A stretch of DNA of 64,000 bases, from assembly GCA_947650915.1 (NCBI GenBank), contig CANSWY010000001.1, positions 62,001 to 126,000 of the forward strand, given 5' to 3'. A program made the position numbers and the translations under genes. Within the stretch, counting starts at the first letter, position 1. Every line of letters starts with the position of its first letter. Under the pieces are notes generated by a model. It did not search any database. It was not told the DNA's origin and was given only the letters and a program-made list of their open reading frames with translations. Shown in pieces: positions 9,301 to 17,717 of this stretch. This DNA comes from an uncultured Eggerthellaceae bacterium (GTDB lineage: Bacteria; Actinomycetota; Coriobacteriia; Coriobacteriales; Eggerthellaceae).

Positions 9301-9719
9301 AGGACATGACGCCGTGCCGTGACGTCATGGCGCAGATCTACCGGCGCATGAAGGCGCTCCAAGCGCAGCGCCCGGGCCAGACCGTGTCCTTGGCGGCATC
9401 GGAGTTGGCGCGCTTGGCCAGCGATGACGGCCGTCTGGTCTCTCCGCAGGCTGCACGGTGCGGGATATCCGTGTTCACCGAGCTGGGTCTCATCGAATCC
9501 ACGCGTTCGTTCCAAGGCGGCTTCGAGGTGCATGGGTTCCGCGTGCGCGAAGGCGCCTCGAAGGTGGAGCTCACGGATTCGGTGCGCTACCAGGAAGGGC
9601 TTGATGAACAGGTGGGTTTCAAGCAGTTCTGCGAGTGGGCTATGATGTGCGATATGGCGGGGTTGGCGTGTCGGATCACGCATCCGATCACGCCCGATGA
9701 TGAGGATGCGCGAAGATGA
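6369..9719 (+). CDS. RecJ exonuclease fused to a RecQ-like helicase
   Basis: The 1,116-aa product joins two repair activities. Residues about 20-570 match RecJ: GDFDLDG (86-91), VDCGIA, DHHE (166-169), the DHHA1 region GEGWHEGVKGIVASRL and the GGHGAAVG loop, then an OB-fold segment. Residues about 640-1010 match a RecQ-type SF2 helicase: ATGRGKS (Walker A, Lys670), DEAH (770-773), TATAP, TSAFGEGIDIP and QMSGRAGRDG. The two parts are one uninterrupted frame. The helicase lacks an obvious RecQ zinc or HRDC domain. Its stop overlaps the rel start (ATGA), so the two genes are coupled. No ribosome site stronger than AAGAGG precedes the ATG. Confidence 0.9.
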   Translation: MTTRFRMRACAPDAVARICQAHPMPGFMARTLANRGIQTPEAVEAFLHPSLARDWLNPYDLPDMERIASQLCQAIDDQQHIVVFGDFDLDGISATTVLTRGLRQVGARVTPFIPKRAEEGYGLTLAAFERLRPLGPDLIITVDCGIACKDEVAAIQEAGIQVIVTDHHEAGDLVPEGIPVCDPKAVPGHPSAVLAGVGVALKVVQAVGGRRGYPHLWREYTDLATLGTVADLMPMVGENRALVSDGLERLNAAPRPCIAALIGCAKPDGKPLTSTNLSFSLIPRLNAAGRMGDADCALDLLMTDDYDEACALAAKLEGINDSRRETEAEVAEAAKAQAAQKHVGGRSIVVSGEGWHEGVKGIVASRLVGVYHVPAMLFSIVDGEARGSGRSYGGVNLFQAVESASSLLTRFGGHGAAVGVTLPAENLPAFERALEEHMQSLPAEQFESRVDVDAEVRLADLTLENVAQLEQLAPFGQEAPEPRFLVRNVSLANGRAVGASKNHFSFQLSDGRTNVSAIMFNCADLDAYLASDRLADVAFTVQVDEWRGRKSVKAMVDAIAPARPCAALRDMMDPRVAEFFDELFDACDGGEVAVMDRTAMSADAAQENGDLLCAREGWERLAREDPAALERELVAAIIGTRSLHPAQAEILRRLKSGQSTLGIMATGRGKSLVFQVHAALLALGSGKASLFVYPLRALMADQAFHLERQFARFGLVCRVLNGECSQREREETYAGLADGSVDIVMTTPEYLSFHADRISQCGRIGFMVVDEAHHIGQAKAGQRPAYAHLGDVVGKLGAPTVLALTATAPAEVARAAMAALSIRERVVDDASRDNLHVDDQRNIRGRDDYLAHIVASGGKCVIYVNSREQSVGVARRLRRRVPQLALQIGFYNAALSRDERKRIEDLFRTGQMQVLVATSAFGEGIDIPDIRHVVLYHMPFSDVEFNQMSGRAGRDGQDAWVHLLYGRADVSINEGILEDMTPCRDVMAQIYRRMKALQAQRPGQTVSLAASELARLASDDGRLVSPQAARCGISVFTELGLIESTRSFQGGFEVHGFRVREGASKVELTDSVRYQEGLDEQVGFKQFCEWAMMCDMAGLACRITHPITPDDEDARR

Positions 9720-12007
9720 CGGGCAAGGCAGAAGCATTGGCGAAGTTCAAGACGCCGGATGAGGCGTTCGCGGAGCTGGATGAGCTTTCCGGCGGGTACA
9801 TGACCGCGCAAGAGCGGGACATGCTCACGCGCGCGTTCCGGTTCGCCTCTGCCGCCCATGAGGGCCAGAAGCGCAAATCCGGTGAGCCGTTCATCGTCCA
9901 CCCCATTGAAGTGGCCATCATCCTGGCCGATCTGCGCATGGATGCCGAAACGGTGTGCGCGGCGCTCCTCCATGACACCGTGGAGGACACGGAGGTCACC
10001 GCAGAAGTGGTGGAAGAGGAGTTCGGTCCGGATGTGCGCCAGCTGGTGGAAGGTGTCACGAAGATCACGCGCATCGAGGTGGAATCCCTCTCAGATGAAC
10101 AGGCGGCCACCATCCGCAAGATGCTCGTGGCCATGAGCAAGGACATCCGGGTCATCGTCATCAAGCTGGCCGACCGCCTTCATAACATGCGCACGCTGGC
10201 ATCGCTGCGCGAAGATAGGCGCATCTTCAAATCCCGCGAGACGTTGGACATCTATGCTCCCATCGCGCACCGTTTGGGCATCAATTCCATCAAGTGGGAG
10301 CTGGAGGACCTGGCGTTCTTCTACTTGGAGCCGAACAAGTACAAGCAGGTCAGCCGCATGGTGACGGACACGCGCGCGGAGCGGGAGGAATACCTCTCCA
10401 ACGTGGTGGACATCATTGAGGCCGAAATGGAGAAGGTGGGCGTGGACGCGAAGGTGATGGGGCGCCCGAAGCACCTGTATTCCATCTATCAGAAGATGTC
10501 GAAGAAGGGCAAGGGCTTCTCTGAGATCTACGACCTCATCGCCGTGCGCATCATCGTGCCTTCGGTGAAGGATTGCTATTCGGCGCTGGGCGCGGTGCAC
10601 ACGCTCTGGCACCCCATGCCCGGGCGTTTCAAAGACTACATCGCCATGCCGAAGTACAACATGTACCAGTCCCTCCACACCACGGTGATGGGGCCGGCGG
10701 GGCGCCCCTTGGAAGTGCAGATCCGCACCGAAGAGATGCACCGGGCCAGTGAATACGGGGTTGCCGCGCATTGGCGCTACAAGGAGGGTGGCGGCAAAGT
10801 CAGTTCGGATGAGTTGGACAAGCAGCTGGCATGGCTGAGGGAGATGGTGGACTGGCAGGATGACACGGAGGATTCGCGCGAGTTCCTGAAGTCCCTCAAG
10901 ATGGATCTGGACAACGCGGAGGTGTACGTTTTCACGCCGAACGGGGACGTGAAGACGCTGCGTGCAGGTGCCACGCCGGTGGATTTCGCCTACGCCGTGC
11001 ACACGGAGGTGGGGAACCACTGCGTGGGCGCGAAAGTGAACGGCTCCATCGTGCCGCTCACCTATGAGCTGAAGGTGGGCGACCGCGTGGAGGTGCTCAC
11101 TTCCAAGAACGCCTCGCCTTCGCGCGACTGGCTGAACATCGTGCAGACGCCTTCTGCTCGCAACAAGATCCGCAGCTACTTCTCCAAAGTGACGCGTTCC
11201 ACTGACTTGCAGGACGGCCGTGACATGCTGATGCGCGAGCTGCGCAAGCATGGGATCGGCTTGTCCTCGGCTCGCACGGGCAAGGCGCTCAAGGGCGTGT
11301 CTGAAGCCATGGGATTCGCTGACACTGATGACATGTACGTGCAGCTGGCGCGCGGCAAGGAGAGCGCGCAGCATGTGGCGAACCGCCTGCTGAAGATCCT
11401 GGTGGATTCTGCGAACGCAGAGGCGGAGAAGCCGCGCGTGGGCGCTGGCGAGGGATCAACGGGCATCATGGCGCCCATGCTCACCAGCGTGAAAGGCCAC
11501 AAGCGGCATGAGACGCATTCGTCCAACGGCATCGTGGTGAAAGGCGTGGATGACATCCTGGTGCGCCTGTCGCGCTGCTGCAACCCGGTGCCGGGCGATG
11601 AGATCGTCGGCTTCGTGACGCGGGGGCGCGGCGTCAGCGTGCATCGGGCAGATTGTCCGAATGCGGATGACCTGCGCCGCAACCCCGAGCGCATCATCGA
11701 AGTGCAATGGGAGGGCACGCCTTCTGCCTCCGCGCTCTACAAGATAGAGATCTACGTGGAAGCGCTCGACCGCATGAACCTTTTGCTGGATGTCACGCGC
11801 GTGTTGTCAGAGGTGGGCGCGAACGTCATCTCCTGCACCACCAACACCCATCGCGATGGTGTGGTGGAGATGCGCTTCCTCTTCGAAGTGGGGGACATCA
11901 CCAAGATAGAGAACGCGATAGAGGGTCTGAAAGAGATAGATGGCGTGTTCGATGCGCGGCGGATGCTGCCGGGAGAGGCAGTGGGCGCTGCGAAGGGAGG
12001 ACAGTGA
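9716..12007 (+). CDS. rel: Bifunctional (p)ppGpp synthetase/hydrolase
   Basis: A 763-aa RelA/SpoT homologue that controls the stringent response. In order: HD hydrolase domain (HPIEVAIILADLRMD, LLHDTVEDTE, KLADRLHNMRTL), synthetase domain (YNMYQSLHTTVMGP), TGS domain (VYVFTPNGDVKTLRAGATPVDFAYAVH), a Cys-rich region (RLSRCCNPVPGDEIVGFVTRGRGVSVHR) and a C-terminal ACT domain. An intact HD box and an intact synthetase loop suggest both activities. It overlaps the recJ-recQ fusion by 4 bp and is followed 1 bp later by a metallo-hydrolase gene. Confidence 0.97.
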   Translation: MTGKAEALAKFKTPDEAFAELDELSGGYMTAQERDMLTRAFRFASAAHEGQKRKSGEPFIVHPIEVAIILADLRMDAETVCAALLHDTVEDTEVTAEVVEEEFGPDVRQLVEGVTKITRIEVESLSDEQAATIRKMLVAMSKDIRVIVIKLADRLHNMRTLASLREDRRIFKSRETLDIYAPIAHRLGINSIKWELEDLAFFYLEPNKYKQVSRMVTDTRAEREEYLSNVVDIIEAEMEKVGVDAKVMGRPKHLYSIYQKMSKKGKGFSEIYDLIAVRIIVPSVKDCYSALGAVHTLWHPMPGRFKDYIAMPKYNMYQSLHTTVMGPAGRPLEVQIRTEEMHRASEYGVAAHWRYKEGGGKVSSDELDKQLAWLREMVDWQDDTEDSREFLKSLKMDLDNAEVYVFTPNGDVKTLRAGATPVDFAYAVHTEVGNHCVGAKVNGSIVPLTYELKVGDRVEVLTSKNASPSRDWLNIVQTPSARNKIRSYFSKVTRSTDLQDGRDMLMRELRKHGIGLSSARTGKALKGVSEAMGFADTDDMYVQLARGKESAQHVANRLLKILVDSANAEAEKPRVGAGEGSTGIMAPMLTSVKGHKRHETHSSNGIVVKGVDDILVRLSRCCNPVPGDEIVGFVTRGRGVSVHRADCPNADDLRRNPERIIEVQWEGTPSASALYKIEIYVEALDRMNLLLDVTRVLSEVGANVISCTTNTHRDGVVEMRFLFEVGDITKIENAIEGLKEIDGVFDARRMLPGEAVGAAKGGQ

Positions 12008-12008
12008 G

Positions 12009-12683
12009 ATGCTGGATCTGAAGACCGTGCACGGGCTGTGCGTGGATGTGGACTGCCTCATCATGGGACCGCTGCAGAACAATGTGTATCTCATATCGGA
12101 TGATGAAGCTGCGCTGGTGGTGGATCCCACAGAGAACGCAGAGGCCATCCTCTCCGCCTTGGGCGGCAAGAAGTTGGCGGCCATCGTGCTCACGCACGGG
12201 CATTGGGACCACACGGGGGCGGCGGCTGAGCTGCGCCGGCTTTCCGGGGCTCCGGTGATCGCTGGTGTGGCGGATGCGGACCAGATCGAGCGCCCTTCAG
12301 GCATCGGCACGTCTCGTGTGTCCGATCCGTGCCCGGTGGATGTGCGCGTGAAGACGGGGGACGTGGTGCGTGCGGGCGGCATGCAATGGAAGGTGCTGGA
12401 GACGCCCGGGCACTCTCCTGGGTCCATCTGCTTGTTCATCGTGCCGCCGTTCGGGAACCATGCGGACGGCCTGCCCGTCCTCGTGTCCGGGGACACGCTC
12501 TTCAAGGGCACGTTCGGCCGCACTGATTTCGAGGGCGGATCCATGCGGGAGATGGGCAGGTCCATGAAGCGGCTGGCTGCGCTCCCGGATGACGTAGCGG
12601 TGCTGCCTGGCCACAATGATCTGACCACCATAGGCAACGAACGGAGCACGTTCGCCTTGTTCGGCGACGAACCGGAAGAGTAG
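12009..12683 (+). CDS. Metallo-beta-lactamase fold hydrolase (glyoxalase II-like)
   Basis: A 224-aa protein with the zinc motif HGHWDH, followed by the later ligands in TPGHSPGSICL, SGDTLFKGTFGRTD and LPGHNDLTTIG. This arrangement is that of YcbL/glyoxalase II-like hydrolases. The exact thioester substrate cannot be read from sequence. The ATG at 12009 is preceded by GGAGGA at the end of rel. An upstream in-frame ATG at 11940 is rejected because it lies inside rel. Placement after rel is common in Gram-positive genomes. Confidence 0.9.
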   Translation: MLDLKTVHGLCVDVDCLIMGPLQNNVYLISDDEAALVVDPTENAEAILSALGGKKLAAIVLTHGHWDHTGAAAELRRLSGAPVIAGVADADQIERPSGIGTSRVSDPCPVDVRVKTGDVVRAGGMQWKVLETPGHSPGSICLFIVPPFGNHADGLPVLVSGDTLFKGTFGRTDFEGGSMREMGRSMKRLAALPDDVAVLPGHNDLTTIGNERSTFALFGDEPEE

Positions 12684-12726
12684 AGCCTTACAATAGTCCG
12701 GCAATGTGCATGCAGGTGCGGCCATC

Positions 12727-13812
12727 ATGGCCACGTCTTCGATGGAGGGCTCGTTGGATCTCAGCTGGTCGTTCTTCTTCACGCAGCTTCTGAGCAATCC
12801 GCTCCTTCTGGTGGTGGCCGTGCTCAATCTGGGCGTCATCATCGTGAATGGGGCCACGGATGCCCCCAACGCCATCGCCACGGCGGTGTCCACGCGTGCC
12901 ATGACGCCGCGTCGAGCCATCATCATGGCAGCCATCTGCAACTTCGTGGGCCTTCTGGTCATCTCGCTCGTTTCGCCAGCAGTGGCGCAGACCATCTTCG
13001 GCATGGTTGATTTCGGTGGGAATGCCCATCAAGCGCTGGTGGCGCTCATGGCAGCCATGGTGGCCATCATCGTTTGGGGGGCCACGGCCTGGTGGTTCGG
13101 CATCCCCACCTCCCAATCGCACTCTTTGATCGCAGGCCTCACGGGGGCTGCGATCGCGCTCATGAACGGCATCGACGCAATCAATTGGAATGAGTGGATC
13201 AAGGTCATCTATGGCATCCTCCTCTCCACGCTCATGGGCTTCGCGCTGGGTTGGATCAACTTCAAGGTCATCAGGCGTGCGTTCGCGAATGCGAACCGCC
13301 AGCATGCGAACGCCTTCTTCAAGTGGGCGCAGATCCTGGCAGGCGCAGGCGTGGCCTTCATGCACGGTGCCCAGGATGGACAGAAGTTCATGGGCATCTT
13401 CATTCTGGCCATCATGATGGCGGCAGGTTTGGGCATGAGCACTGATGCGCTCAGCTCGCTTCCGGTGTGGCTCATGCTGCTCTGCGCGCTCACCATGGGC
13501 GTGGGCACGGCTGTGGGCGGGGAGCGCATCATCAAGAGCGTGGGTGTTGACATGGTGAAGCTGGAGGCGTTCCAGGGCTTCGCGGCCAGCCTCTCCACAT
13601 GCGTCAGTTTGGCGGTGGCCACGTTCGGCGGTCTGCCGGTCTCCACCACGCATACGAACACCACGGCCATCATGGGCGTGGGCGCTGCGAAGAATCCCAA
13701 GAGCGTGAAATGGTCCATCGCCATAGACATGGTGAAGACGTGGGTGCTCACGTTCCCAGGCTGCGGGCTTTTGGGATTCGTGTTCGCTAAGATATTCCTG
13801 ATCATTCTCTGA
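12727..13812 (+). CDS. pit: Low-affinity inorganic phosphate transporter, PiT family
   Basis: An integral membrane protein of about 361 aa that imports phosphate or metal phosphate. The PiT signatures occur twice, as usual: NGATDAPNAIATAVSTRAM in the N-terminal half and AGVAFMHGAQDGQKFMG plus STTHTNTTAIMGVG in the second half. I see roughly nine or ten hydrophobic segments. I prefer the ATG at 12727 with AGGTG 9 bp upstream; a GTG at 12706 would add seven residues. The next gene encodes the DUF47 partner, supporting the assignment. Confidence 0.93.
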   Translation: MATSSMEGSLDLSWSFFFTQLLSNPLLLVVAVLNLGVIIVNGATDAPNAIATAVSTRAMTPRRAIIMAAICNFVGLLVISLVSPAVAQTIFGMVDFGGNAHQALVALMAAMVAIIVWGATAWWFGIPTSQSHSLIAGLTGAAIALMNGIDAINWNEWIKVIYGILLSTLMGFALGWINFKVIRRAFANANRQHANAFFKWAQILAGAGVAFMHGAQDGQKFMGIFILAIMMAAGLGMSTDALSSLPVWLMLLCALTMGVGTAVGGERIIKSVGVDMVKLEAFQGFAASLSTCVSLAVATFGGLPVSTTHTNTTAIMGVGAAKNPKSVKWSIAIDMVKTWVLTFPGCGLLGFVFAKIFLIIL

Positions 13813-13829
13813 GGAAAGGATCTTAGGCC

Positions 13830-14459
13830 GTGGGGAAGAAGAACAAGTTCAACTATTTCAAGGCGTATGAGAAGCTCACCGCTTTGGCGGTCCAGGAATC
13901 GGATCTGATGATAGAGACGCTGCGCTCGTTCAAGGATGCTGAAGCGCTCCAGGATGCCATGGTGCCCATGCATGAATTCGAGAACCAGGGCGATGACATC
14001 AATCACGCCATCTTCGAGAGCGCGGCCGTTGATTTCATGCCCCCTATCGACCGCGAAGACGTGGTGGAGCTGGCGTCGGCTTTGGACAACGTGTTGGATT
14101 ACATCGACGACGTCATCGCGCACATGTACATGTACTCGGTCAAGGACATCCCAGACAACGCCATGAAGATGGCCGGCCTCATCCGCGATTCAGTAAAGGC
14201 CCTGGACAAGATGATCTGCGAATTTCACAATTTCAAGAAGAACAAGAAGTTCCGCCAGCTTTTGGTGGACATCAATTCATTCGAAGAGCAGGCGGACCAG
14301 CTGTACACCGAAGCCATGCACCACCTTCACACGAAGGAGAACGCAGAGGTCATGCATGTCCTTGTCTGGTCGCGCATCTACGAGCGGATGGAGAAGTGCT
14401 GCGATGCTTGCGAACATGCCGCAGACATCGTGAGCACCATCGTGCTGAAGAACATGTGA
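13830..14459 (+). CDS. DUF47 (PhoU-like) accessory protein of the Pit transporter
   Basis: A 209-aa all-helical cytoplasmic protein of the DUF47/PhoU-like family. Typical traits are an acidic, helix-rich sequence with FNYFKAYEKLTALAVQ, the metal-ligand-rich HEFENQGDDINHAIFE and RIYERMEKCCDACEHAADIV near the C-terminus. Such proteins sit beside PiT transporters and are thought to control their activity. It starts with GTG after AGGAAAGG, 17 bp behind the transporter gene, so the pair is an operon. Confidence 0.92.
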   Translation: MGKKNKFNYFKAYEKLTALAVQESDLMIETLRSFKDAEALQDAMVPMHEFENQGDDINHAIFESAAVDFMPPIDREDVVELASALDNVLDYIDDVIAHMYMYSVKDIPDNAMKMAGLIRDSVKALDKMICEFHNFKKNKKFRQLLVDINSFEEQADQLYTEAMHHLHTKENAEVMHVLVWSRIYERMEKCCDACEHAADIVSTIVLKNM

Positions 14460-14510
14460 TCTGGGTTTGGCGATGCGATGTGTTGCGAGGATGGAGGCGA
14501 GTTGCTTCGA

Positions 14511-14957
14511 TCAGAGCAGCTGCACGTCGTAGACCAGTCCGTGTTCTGACTCCAGCATGGCGAAGAATTCAGCAGGAGAGAAAACAGGCATCTTCGCGGC
14601 TTGAAAACCGTCCTCATCTCGTGTGAGCAGATAGTCCGCGTCGATGTTCTCGGCGCAGAGCGCGATGAGGCAATTCTCATAATCATTCCATGATCTGCGC
14701 GATGCTTCTGCGACCTCTTCGTGGCTCACCTTGCAGACATTGATGAAATTGAGGCTTTCGATGAAAGCGCTTTGCAGGTCTGCGGAACTGATGGTCTTTC
14801 GGAGGATGTGGAACACGTCAGCGTATGACTGCGGAGCAGCCCAGAGTTCGATATCGCCGAACGCCTGCATCGCGCAGAGTTTTTCGCAAGCAGAGAAGAA
14901 CGGCTCCCGTCTTCCGAAATAATCCAGCAGCACATTGGTGTCGATCAGAGCACGCAA
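14511..14957 (-). CDS. PIN-domain toxin (VapC-like RNase)
   Basis: A 148-aa PIN-domain protein. The first acidic residue is in ALIDTNVLLDYFGRREPF, a later pair in WNDYENCLIALCAE and the last in YLLTRDEDGF, giving the expected metal-binding acidic quartet. The probable role is RNA cleavage as a toxin. Its ATG lies inside the 3' end of the antitoxin gene (13-bp overlap), typical of toxin-antitoxin operons. The C-terminus is longer than that of minimal VapC proteins (about 130 aa). Confidence 0.85.
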   Translation of the reverse strand: MRALIDTNVLLDYFGRREPFFSACEKLCAMQAFGDIELWAAPQSYADVFHILRKTISSADLQSAFIESLNFINVCKVSHEEVAEASRRSWNDYENCLIALCAENIDADYLLTRDEDGFQAAKMPVFSPAEFFAMLESEHGLVYDVQLL

Positions 14958-15265
14958 TATTTCTCCTCCAAAGCCTTGATCAGCAATTCGTCATCGGTCT
15001 GGCCTTCCCAGAATGACGCAGGGACTGCGAACGTGGTGCGCACTGTACGCGCCTTCAGCTCCTTCCGCTGTTCTTCATCCAATGTTTTGATCCCAGAAGG
15101 GATCTGTGATCCTGCATCACTCGGTTGCGGAAGCTTTCCTTCAGAGAGCACGTACCGATAGGCTGCATTGATGAGATCGGTAGGCGTTGCGCCTATCTTT
15201 TCGAGAACGGCCCGGCCCTGCTCCTTTATCCCTGAAGGCACCCGTGCGGTGACGATGGCATCCAT
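14945..15265 (-). CDS. RelB/DinJ-like antitoxin
   Basis: A 106-aa protein with a short ribbon-helix-helix-like N-terminus (IVTARVPSGIKEQGRAVLEKIGATPTDLINAAYRYV) resembling RelB/DinJ antitoxins. The flexible C-terminal half would wrap and neutralise the PIN toxin. It precedes the toxin and overlaps it. GGGAGG lies upstream of the ATG. RelB/DinJ partners are usually RelE/YafQ-type toxins, so pairing with a PIN toxin is a mixed arrangement. Confidence 0.82.
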   Translation of the reverse strand: MDAIVTARVPSGIKEQGRAVLEKIGATPTDLINAAYRYVLSEGKLPQPSDAGSQIPSGIKTLDEEQRKELKARTVRTTFAVPASFWEGQTDDELLIKALEEKYCVL

Positions 15266-15288
15266 GAAACCCTCCCTTCACTATGATG

Positions 15289-15317
15289 ATAATACGGTAA
15301 TACAATTCATGGTGCAA
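15289..15317 (-). promoter_or_regulatory. Promoter and putative operator of the toxin-antitoxin operon
   Basis: On the minus strand, TTGCAC and TATTAT are separated by exactly 17 bp, a good -35/-10 pair, about 25 bp before the antitoxin ATG. A direct repeat (TAATACGG/TAATACAA on the plus strand, 15291-15306) overlaps it and could be the antitoxin's operator. The local sequence is clearly more AT-rich than its surroundings. Confidence 0.55.
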
Positions 15318-15368
15318 GGAGGGCTTCAAGATTCTCATGAGATCTTTCGCGATCGGAGCAGTTGACGG

Positions 15369-16295
15369 TCACTCTACGCTCACGATGAGGGGGCGGGTGG
15401 GGTTGCCGTCGAAATCCGTGCCGCGGGTGGCGGTGGCCATGTCGAACCCTTCATCCATCATGAGCGGCATCTCTGTGCGGGCGCGCGCCTGAGCGCGGCG
15501 GTACAGATCCCAGAAGCTGTCAGTGCGCACCTCATCCGTGCCTGGATGAGTCCAGGGTTCGTGTTCGTGGTTGTCGAAGGGGCTCTCCTCCAAGAACTGG
15601 TTGCGATGGCTCATGGCGCGCGCGATGGAGTGCTTGCGGAACACGCGTTCGGCCAGTCCTATGATGCCGCGCTTCACTCCCTTGGGCGAACGCAGCGCCA
15701 TCAACACCAACCGATAGGCATCCAGGCTCGTGGCATAAGCGTCTGGGCGCAGGTCTGCATCCAGCGCGCACTTCGCCACGTACTTGTGCATGAGGGAGAT
15801 GATGTGCGCTGTCTGAGGGGACGCTTCAAGGGCCAGCGCGGTGTCGAAGGAAGCGATGGTGGCGCCGTCGATCTGGCTCAAGGCCAGGATGTCCAGATCG
15901 GCTTCCATCTCCGCGTGCACTTCCGGGCCATCATTCTGCCCCAAGCCTTCCACGCCGGCATTCAACAGCTCTTTCTGTTGCGCATAGATGAGCGGGTGCA
16001 CCGCAGAATCCAACAGGAAGTGGCAGTACAACCCGCGCACGTAGGACTGCCCTGTGCTGCGCATGCCCTCCGGCAGCATGTTCGCGGCGTCTTTCATGCA
16101 TGAGATCAGCAGTGCCGCATCGGCTTTGTGCATGGCGGAACCCACTGAGGCGGATGCTGGGTTGAAGAAGAGCACATCAGGTCCTTGGTTTCCCAGCATG
16201 AACGCTTCGAAATCCTCACGGGCGGGGAAGAGGGTTGGATCGGCTTGTTCGTAGAGCGTGCGGCCGAAAAGGTAATGGGTGATGACAGCGGCCAT
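15369..16295 (-). CDS. Zinc-dependent phospholipase C-like family protein
   Basis: A 308-aa protein resembling the zinc-dependent phospholipase C domain family. His/Asp-rich segments typical of the zinc site are spread through it: THYLFGRTLYEQ, GNQGPDVLFF, GLYCHFLLDSAVHPLIY and EVHAEMEADLD. No signal peptide is evident, so it may be cytoplasmic. I chose the ATG at 16295, directly preceded by AGGAGG; the frame is open further upstream but that part covers the start of lysC on the other strand. The substrate is unknown. Confidence 0.83.
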   Translation of the reverse strand: MAAVITHYLFGRTLYEQADPTLFPAREDFEAFMLGNQGPDVLFFNPASASVGSAMHKADAALLISCMKDAANMLPEGMRSTGQSYVRGLYCHFLLDSAVHPLIYAQQKELLNAGVEGLGQNDGPEVHAEMEADLDILALSQIDGATIASFDTALALEASPQTAHIISLMHKYVAKCALDADLRPDAYATSLDAYRLVLMALRSPKGVKRGIIGLAERVFRKHSIARAMSHRNQFLEESPFDNHEHEPWTHPGTDEVRTDSFWDLYRRAQARARTEMPLMMDEGFDMATATRGTDFDGNPTRPLIVSVE

Positions 16296-16434
16296 GGGCT
16301 GCCTCCTGTCTGTGGAGCCGTTTCGCCTGATTATAGGCCGCACGCAGCGCATGTTGTGCAGCTTGCATGGTTTTACCTGTATGATGGGCCCTCGACACAA
16401 CCCATCCACAACAAGGGGTGCAGCGGACGAGAAG

Positions 16435-17712
16435 ATGGCACTGATAGTAGCGAAATTCGGAGGCACGTCGGTCGCGTCCCCAGAGCGGATCAAAGGCGTT
16501 GCGGACCGCCTGGTCAAGATCCGTGAACGGGGCGATGAGGTGGTGGCCGTGGTGTCCGCCATGGGCAAGACCACGGATGAATTGATGGCGTTGGCGGCTG
16601 CCGTGAACGGGAACCCTCCCGCGCGTGAGCTGGACCGCCTGCTCTCCACCGGGGAACAGGTCTCCATGACGCTTTTGGCATTGGCGTTGGAAGCGAAGGG
16701 CCACAAAGCCATCAGCTACACCGGGCGCCAGGCCGGCATCGAGACGAACGGCATCCACAACAAAGCGAAGATCGTGAAGGTGCACAACGAGCGCATCCGC
16801 CGCGCCCTGGACGCCGGATTCATCCCAGTGGTGGCCGGATTCCAAGGCATCGATGAGAACGGCGACATGACCACGCTGGGACGCGGCGGTTCTGACACCA
16901 CGGCGGTGGCTGTGGCGTGGGGCATCGGCGCTGACATCTGTGAGATCTACTCTGACGTTGACGGCGTCTACACCACCGACCCGCGCATCGCGCCTCGCGC
17001 GCGCAAGCTGGAGAGCGTCTCCTATGATGAGATGCTGGAGCTTTCCAGTGTAGGGTCAGGCGTGCTGCAGATGCGCGCCGTTGAATTCGCGAAGAAATGG
17101 GGGGTGGTCATCCATGCGCGCTCAGCGTTCTCGGACGCCCCTGGCACGCTGGTCAAGGAGGAGAGCGCCATGGAACAAGCCGTCATCACCGGCATCGCTC
17201 ATGACACGTCAGAAATGAAGGTCACCATCCGCCATGTGCCGGACACCACCGGCGTTGCGGCCATGGTGTTCACGGCCCTTGCTGACAGCATGGTGAACAT
17301 GGACATGATCATCCAGAACACTTCCTTGGACGGGGCCACGGACATCTCGTTCACGTGCCCGGAAGCCGATCTGCCCCGGGCGGTGGAGGCCATTGAGAGC
17401 GTGCTTCCTCAGATAGGCGCGGCCGGTTGGGATGTGGATGAGGACATCGCGAAGGTGAGCTTGGTGGGCACGGGCATGAAATCGTCCCCCGGCGTGTCTG
17501 CGCGGGCGTTCCGCACCATGTCGGAGAACGACATCAACATCCTTGCCATCTCCACGTCTCCCATCCGGTTGTCCATGGTGATCGAAGCGGCGGAAGCGCA
17601 ACGTGCGGTGCAGGTGCTGCACACCGCGTTCGACCTGGATTCAGAAAGCGTGTTCGAAGAGACGCAGCTCTCCGCTGAGGAGATTGCTGACAAGATGAAG
17701 AAGGGCAGGTAG
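16435..17712 (+). CDS. lysC: Aspartate kinase
   Basis: A 425-aa enzyme that phosphorylates aspartate, the first step to lysine, diaminopimelate, threonine and methionine. It begins with VAKFGGTSVASPERIKGVA, has STGEQVSMTLLA, GRGGSDTTAVA and SDVDGVYTTDPRI, and ends in two ACT domains (VTIRHVPDTTGVAAMVF, KVSLVGTGMKSSPGVSARAF) that normally mediate feedback inhibition. The ATG at 16435 gives the canonical N-terminus; the ORF is open upstream but without similarity. asd follows after 5 bp. Confidence 0.97.
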   Translation: MALIVAKFGGTSVASPERIKGVADRLVKIRERGDEVVAVVSAMGKTTDELMALAAAVNGNPPARELDRLLSTGEQVSMTLLALALEAKGHKAISYTGRQAGIETNGIHNKAKIVKVHNERIRRALDAGFIPVVAGFQGIDENGDMTTLGRGGSDTTAVAVAWGIGADICEIYSDVDGVYTTDPRIAPRARKLESVSYDEMLELSSVGSGVLQMRAVEFAKKWGVVIHARSAFSDAPGTLVKEESAMEQAVITGIAHDTSEMKVTIRHVPDTTGVAAMVFTALADSMVNMDMIIQNTSLDGATDISFTCPEADLPRAVEAIESVLPQIGAAGWDVDEDIAKVSLVGTGMKSSPGVSARAFRTMSENDINILAISTSPIRLSMVIEAAEAQRAVQVLHTAFDLDSESVFEETQLSAEEIADKMKKGR

Positions 17713-17717
17713 GAGCC

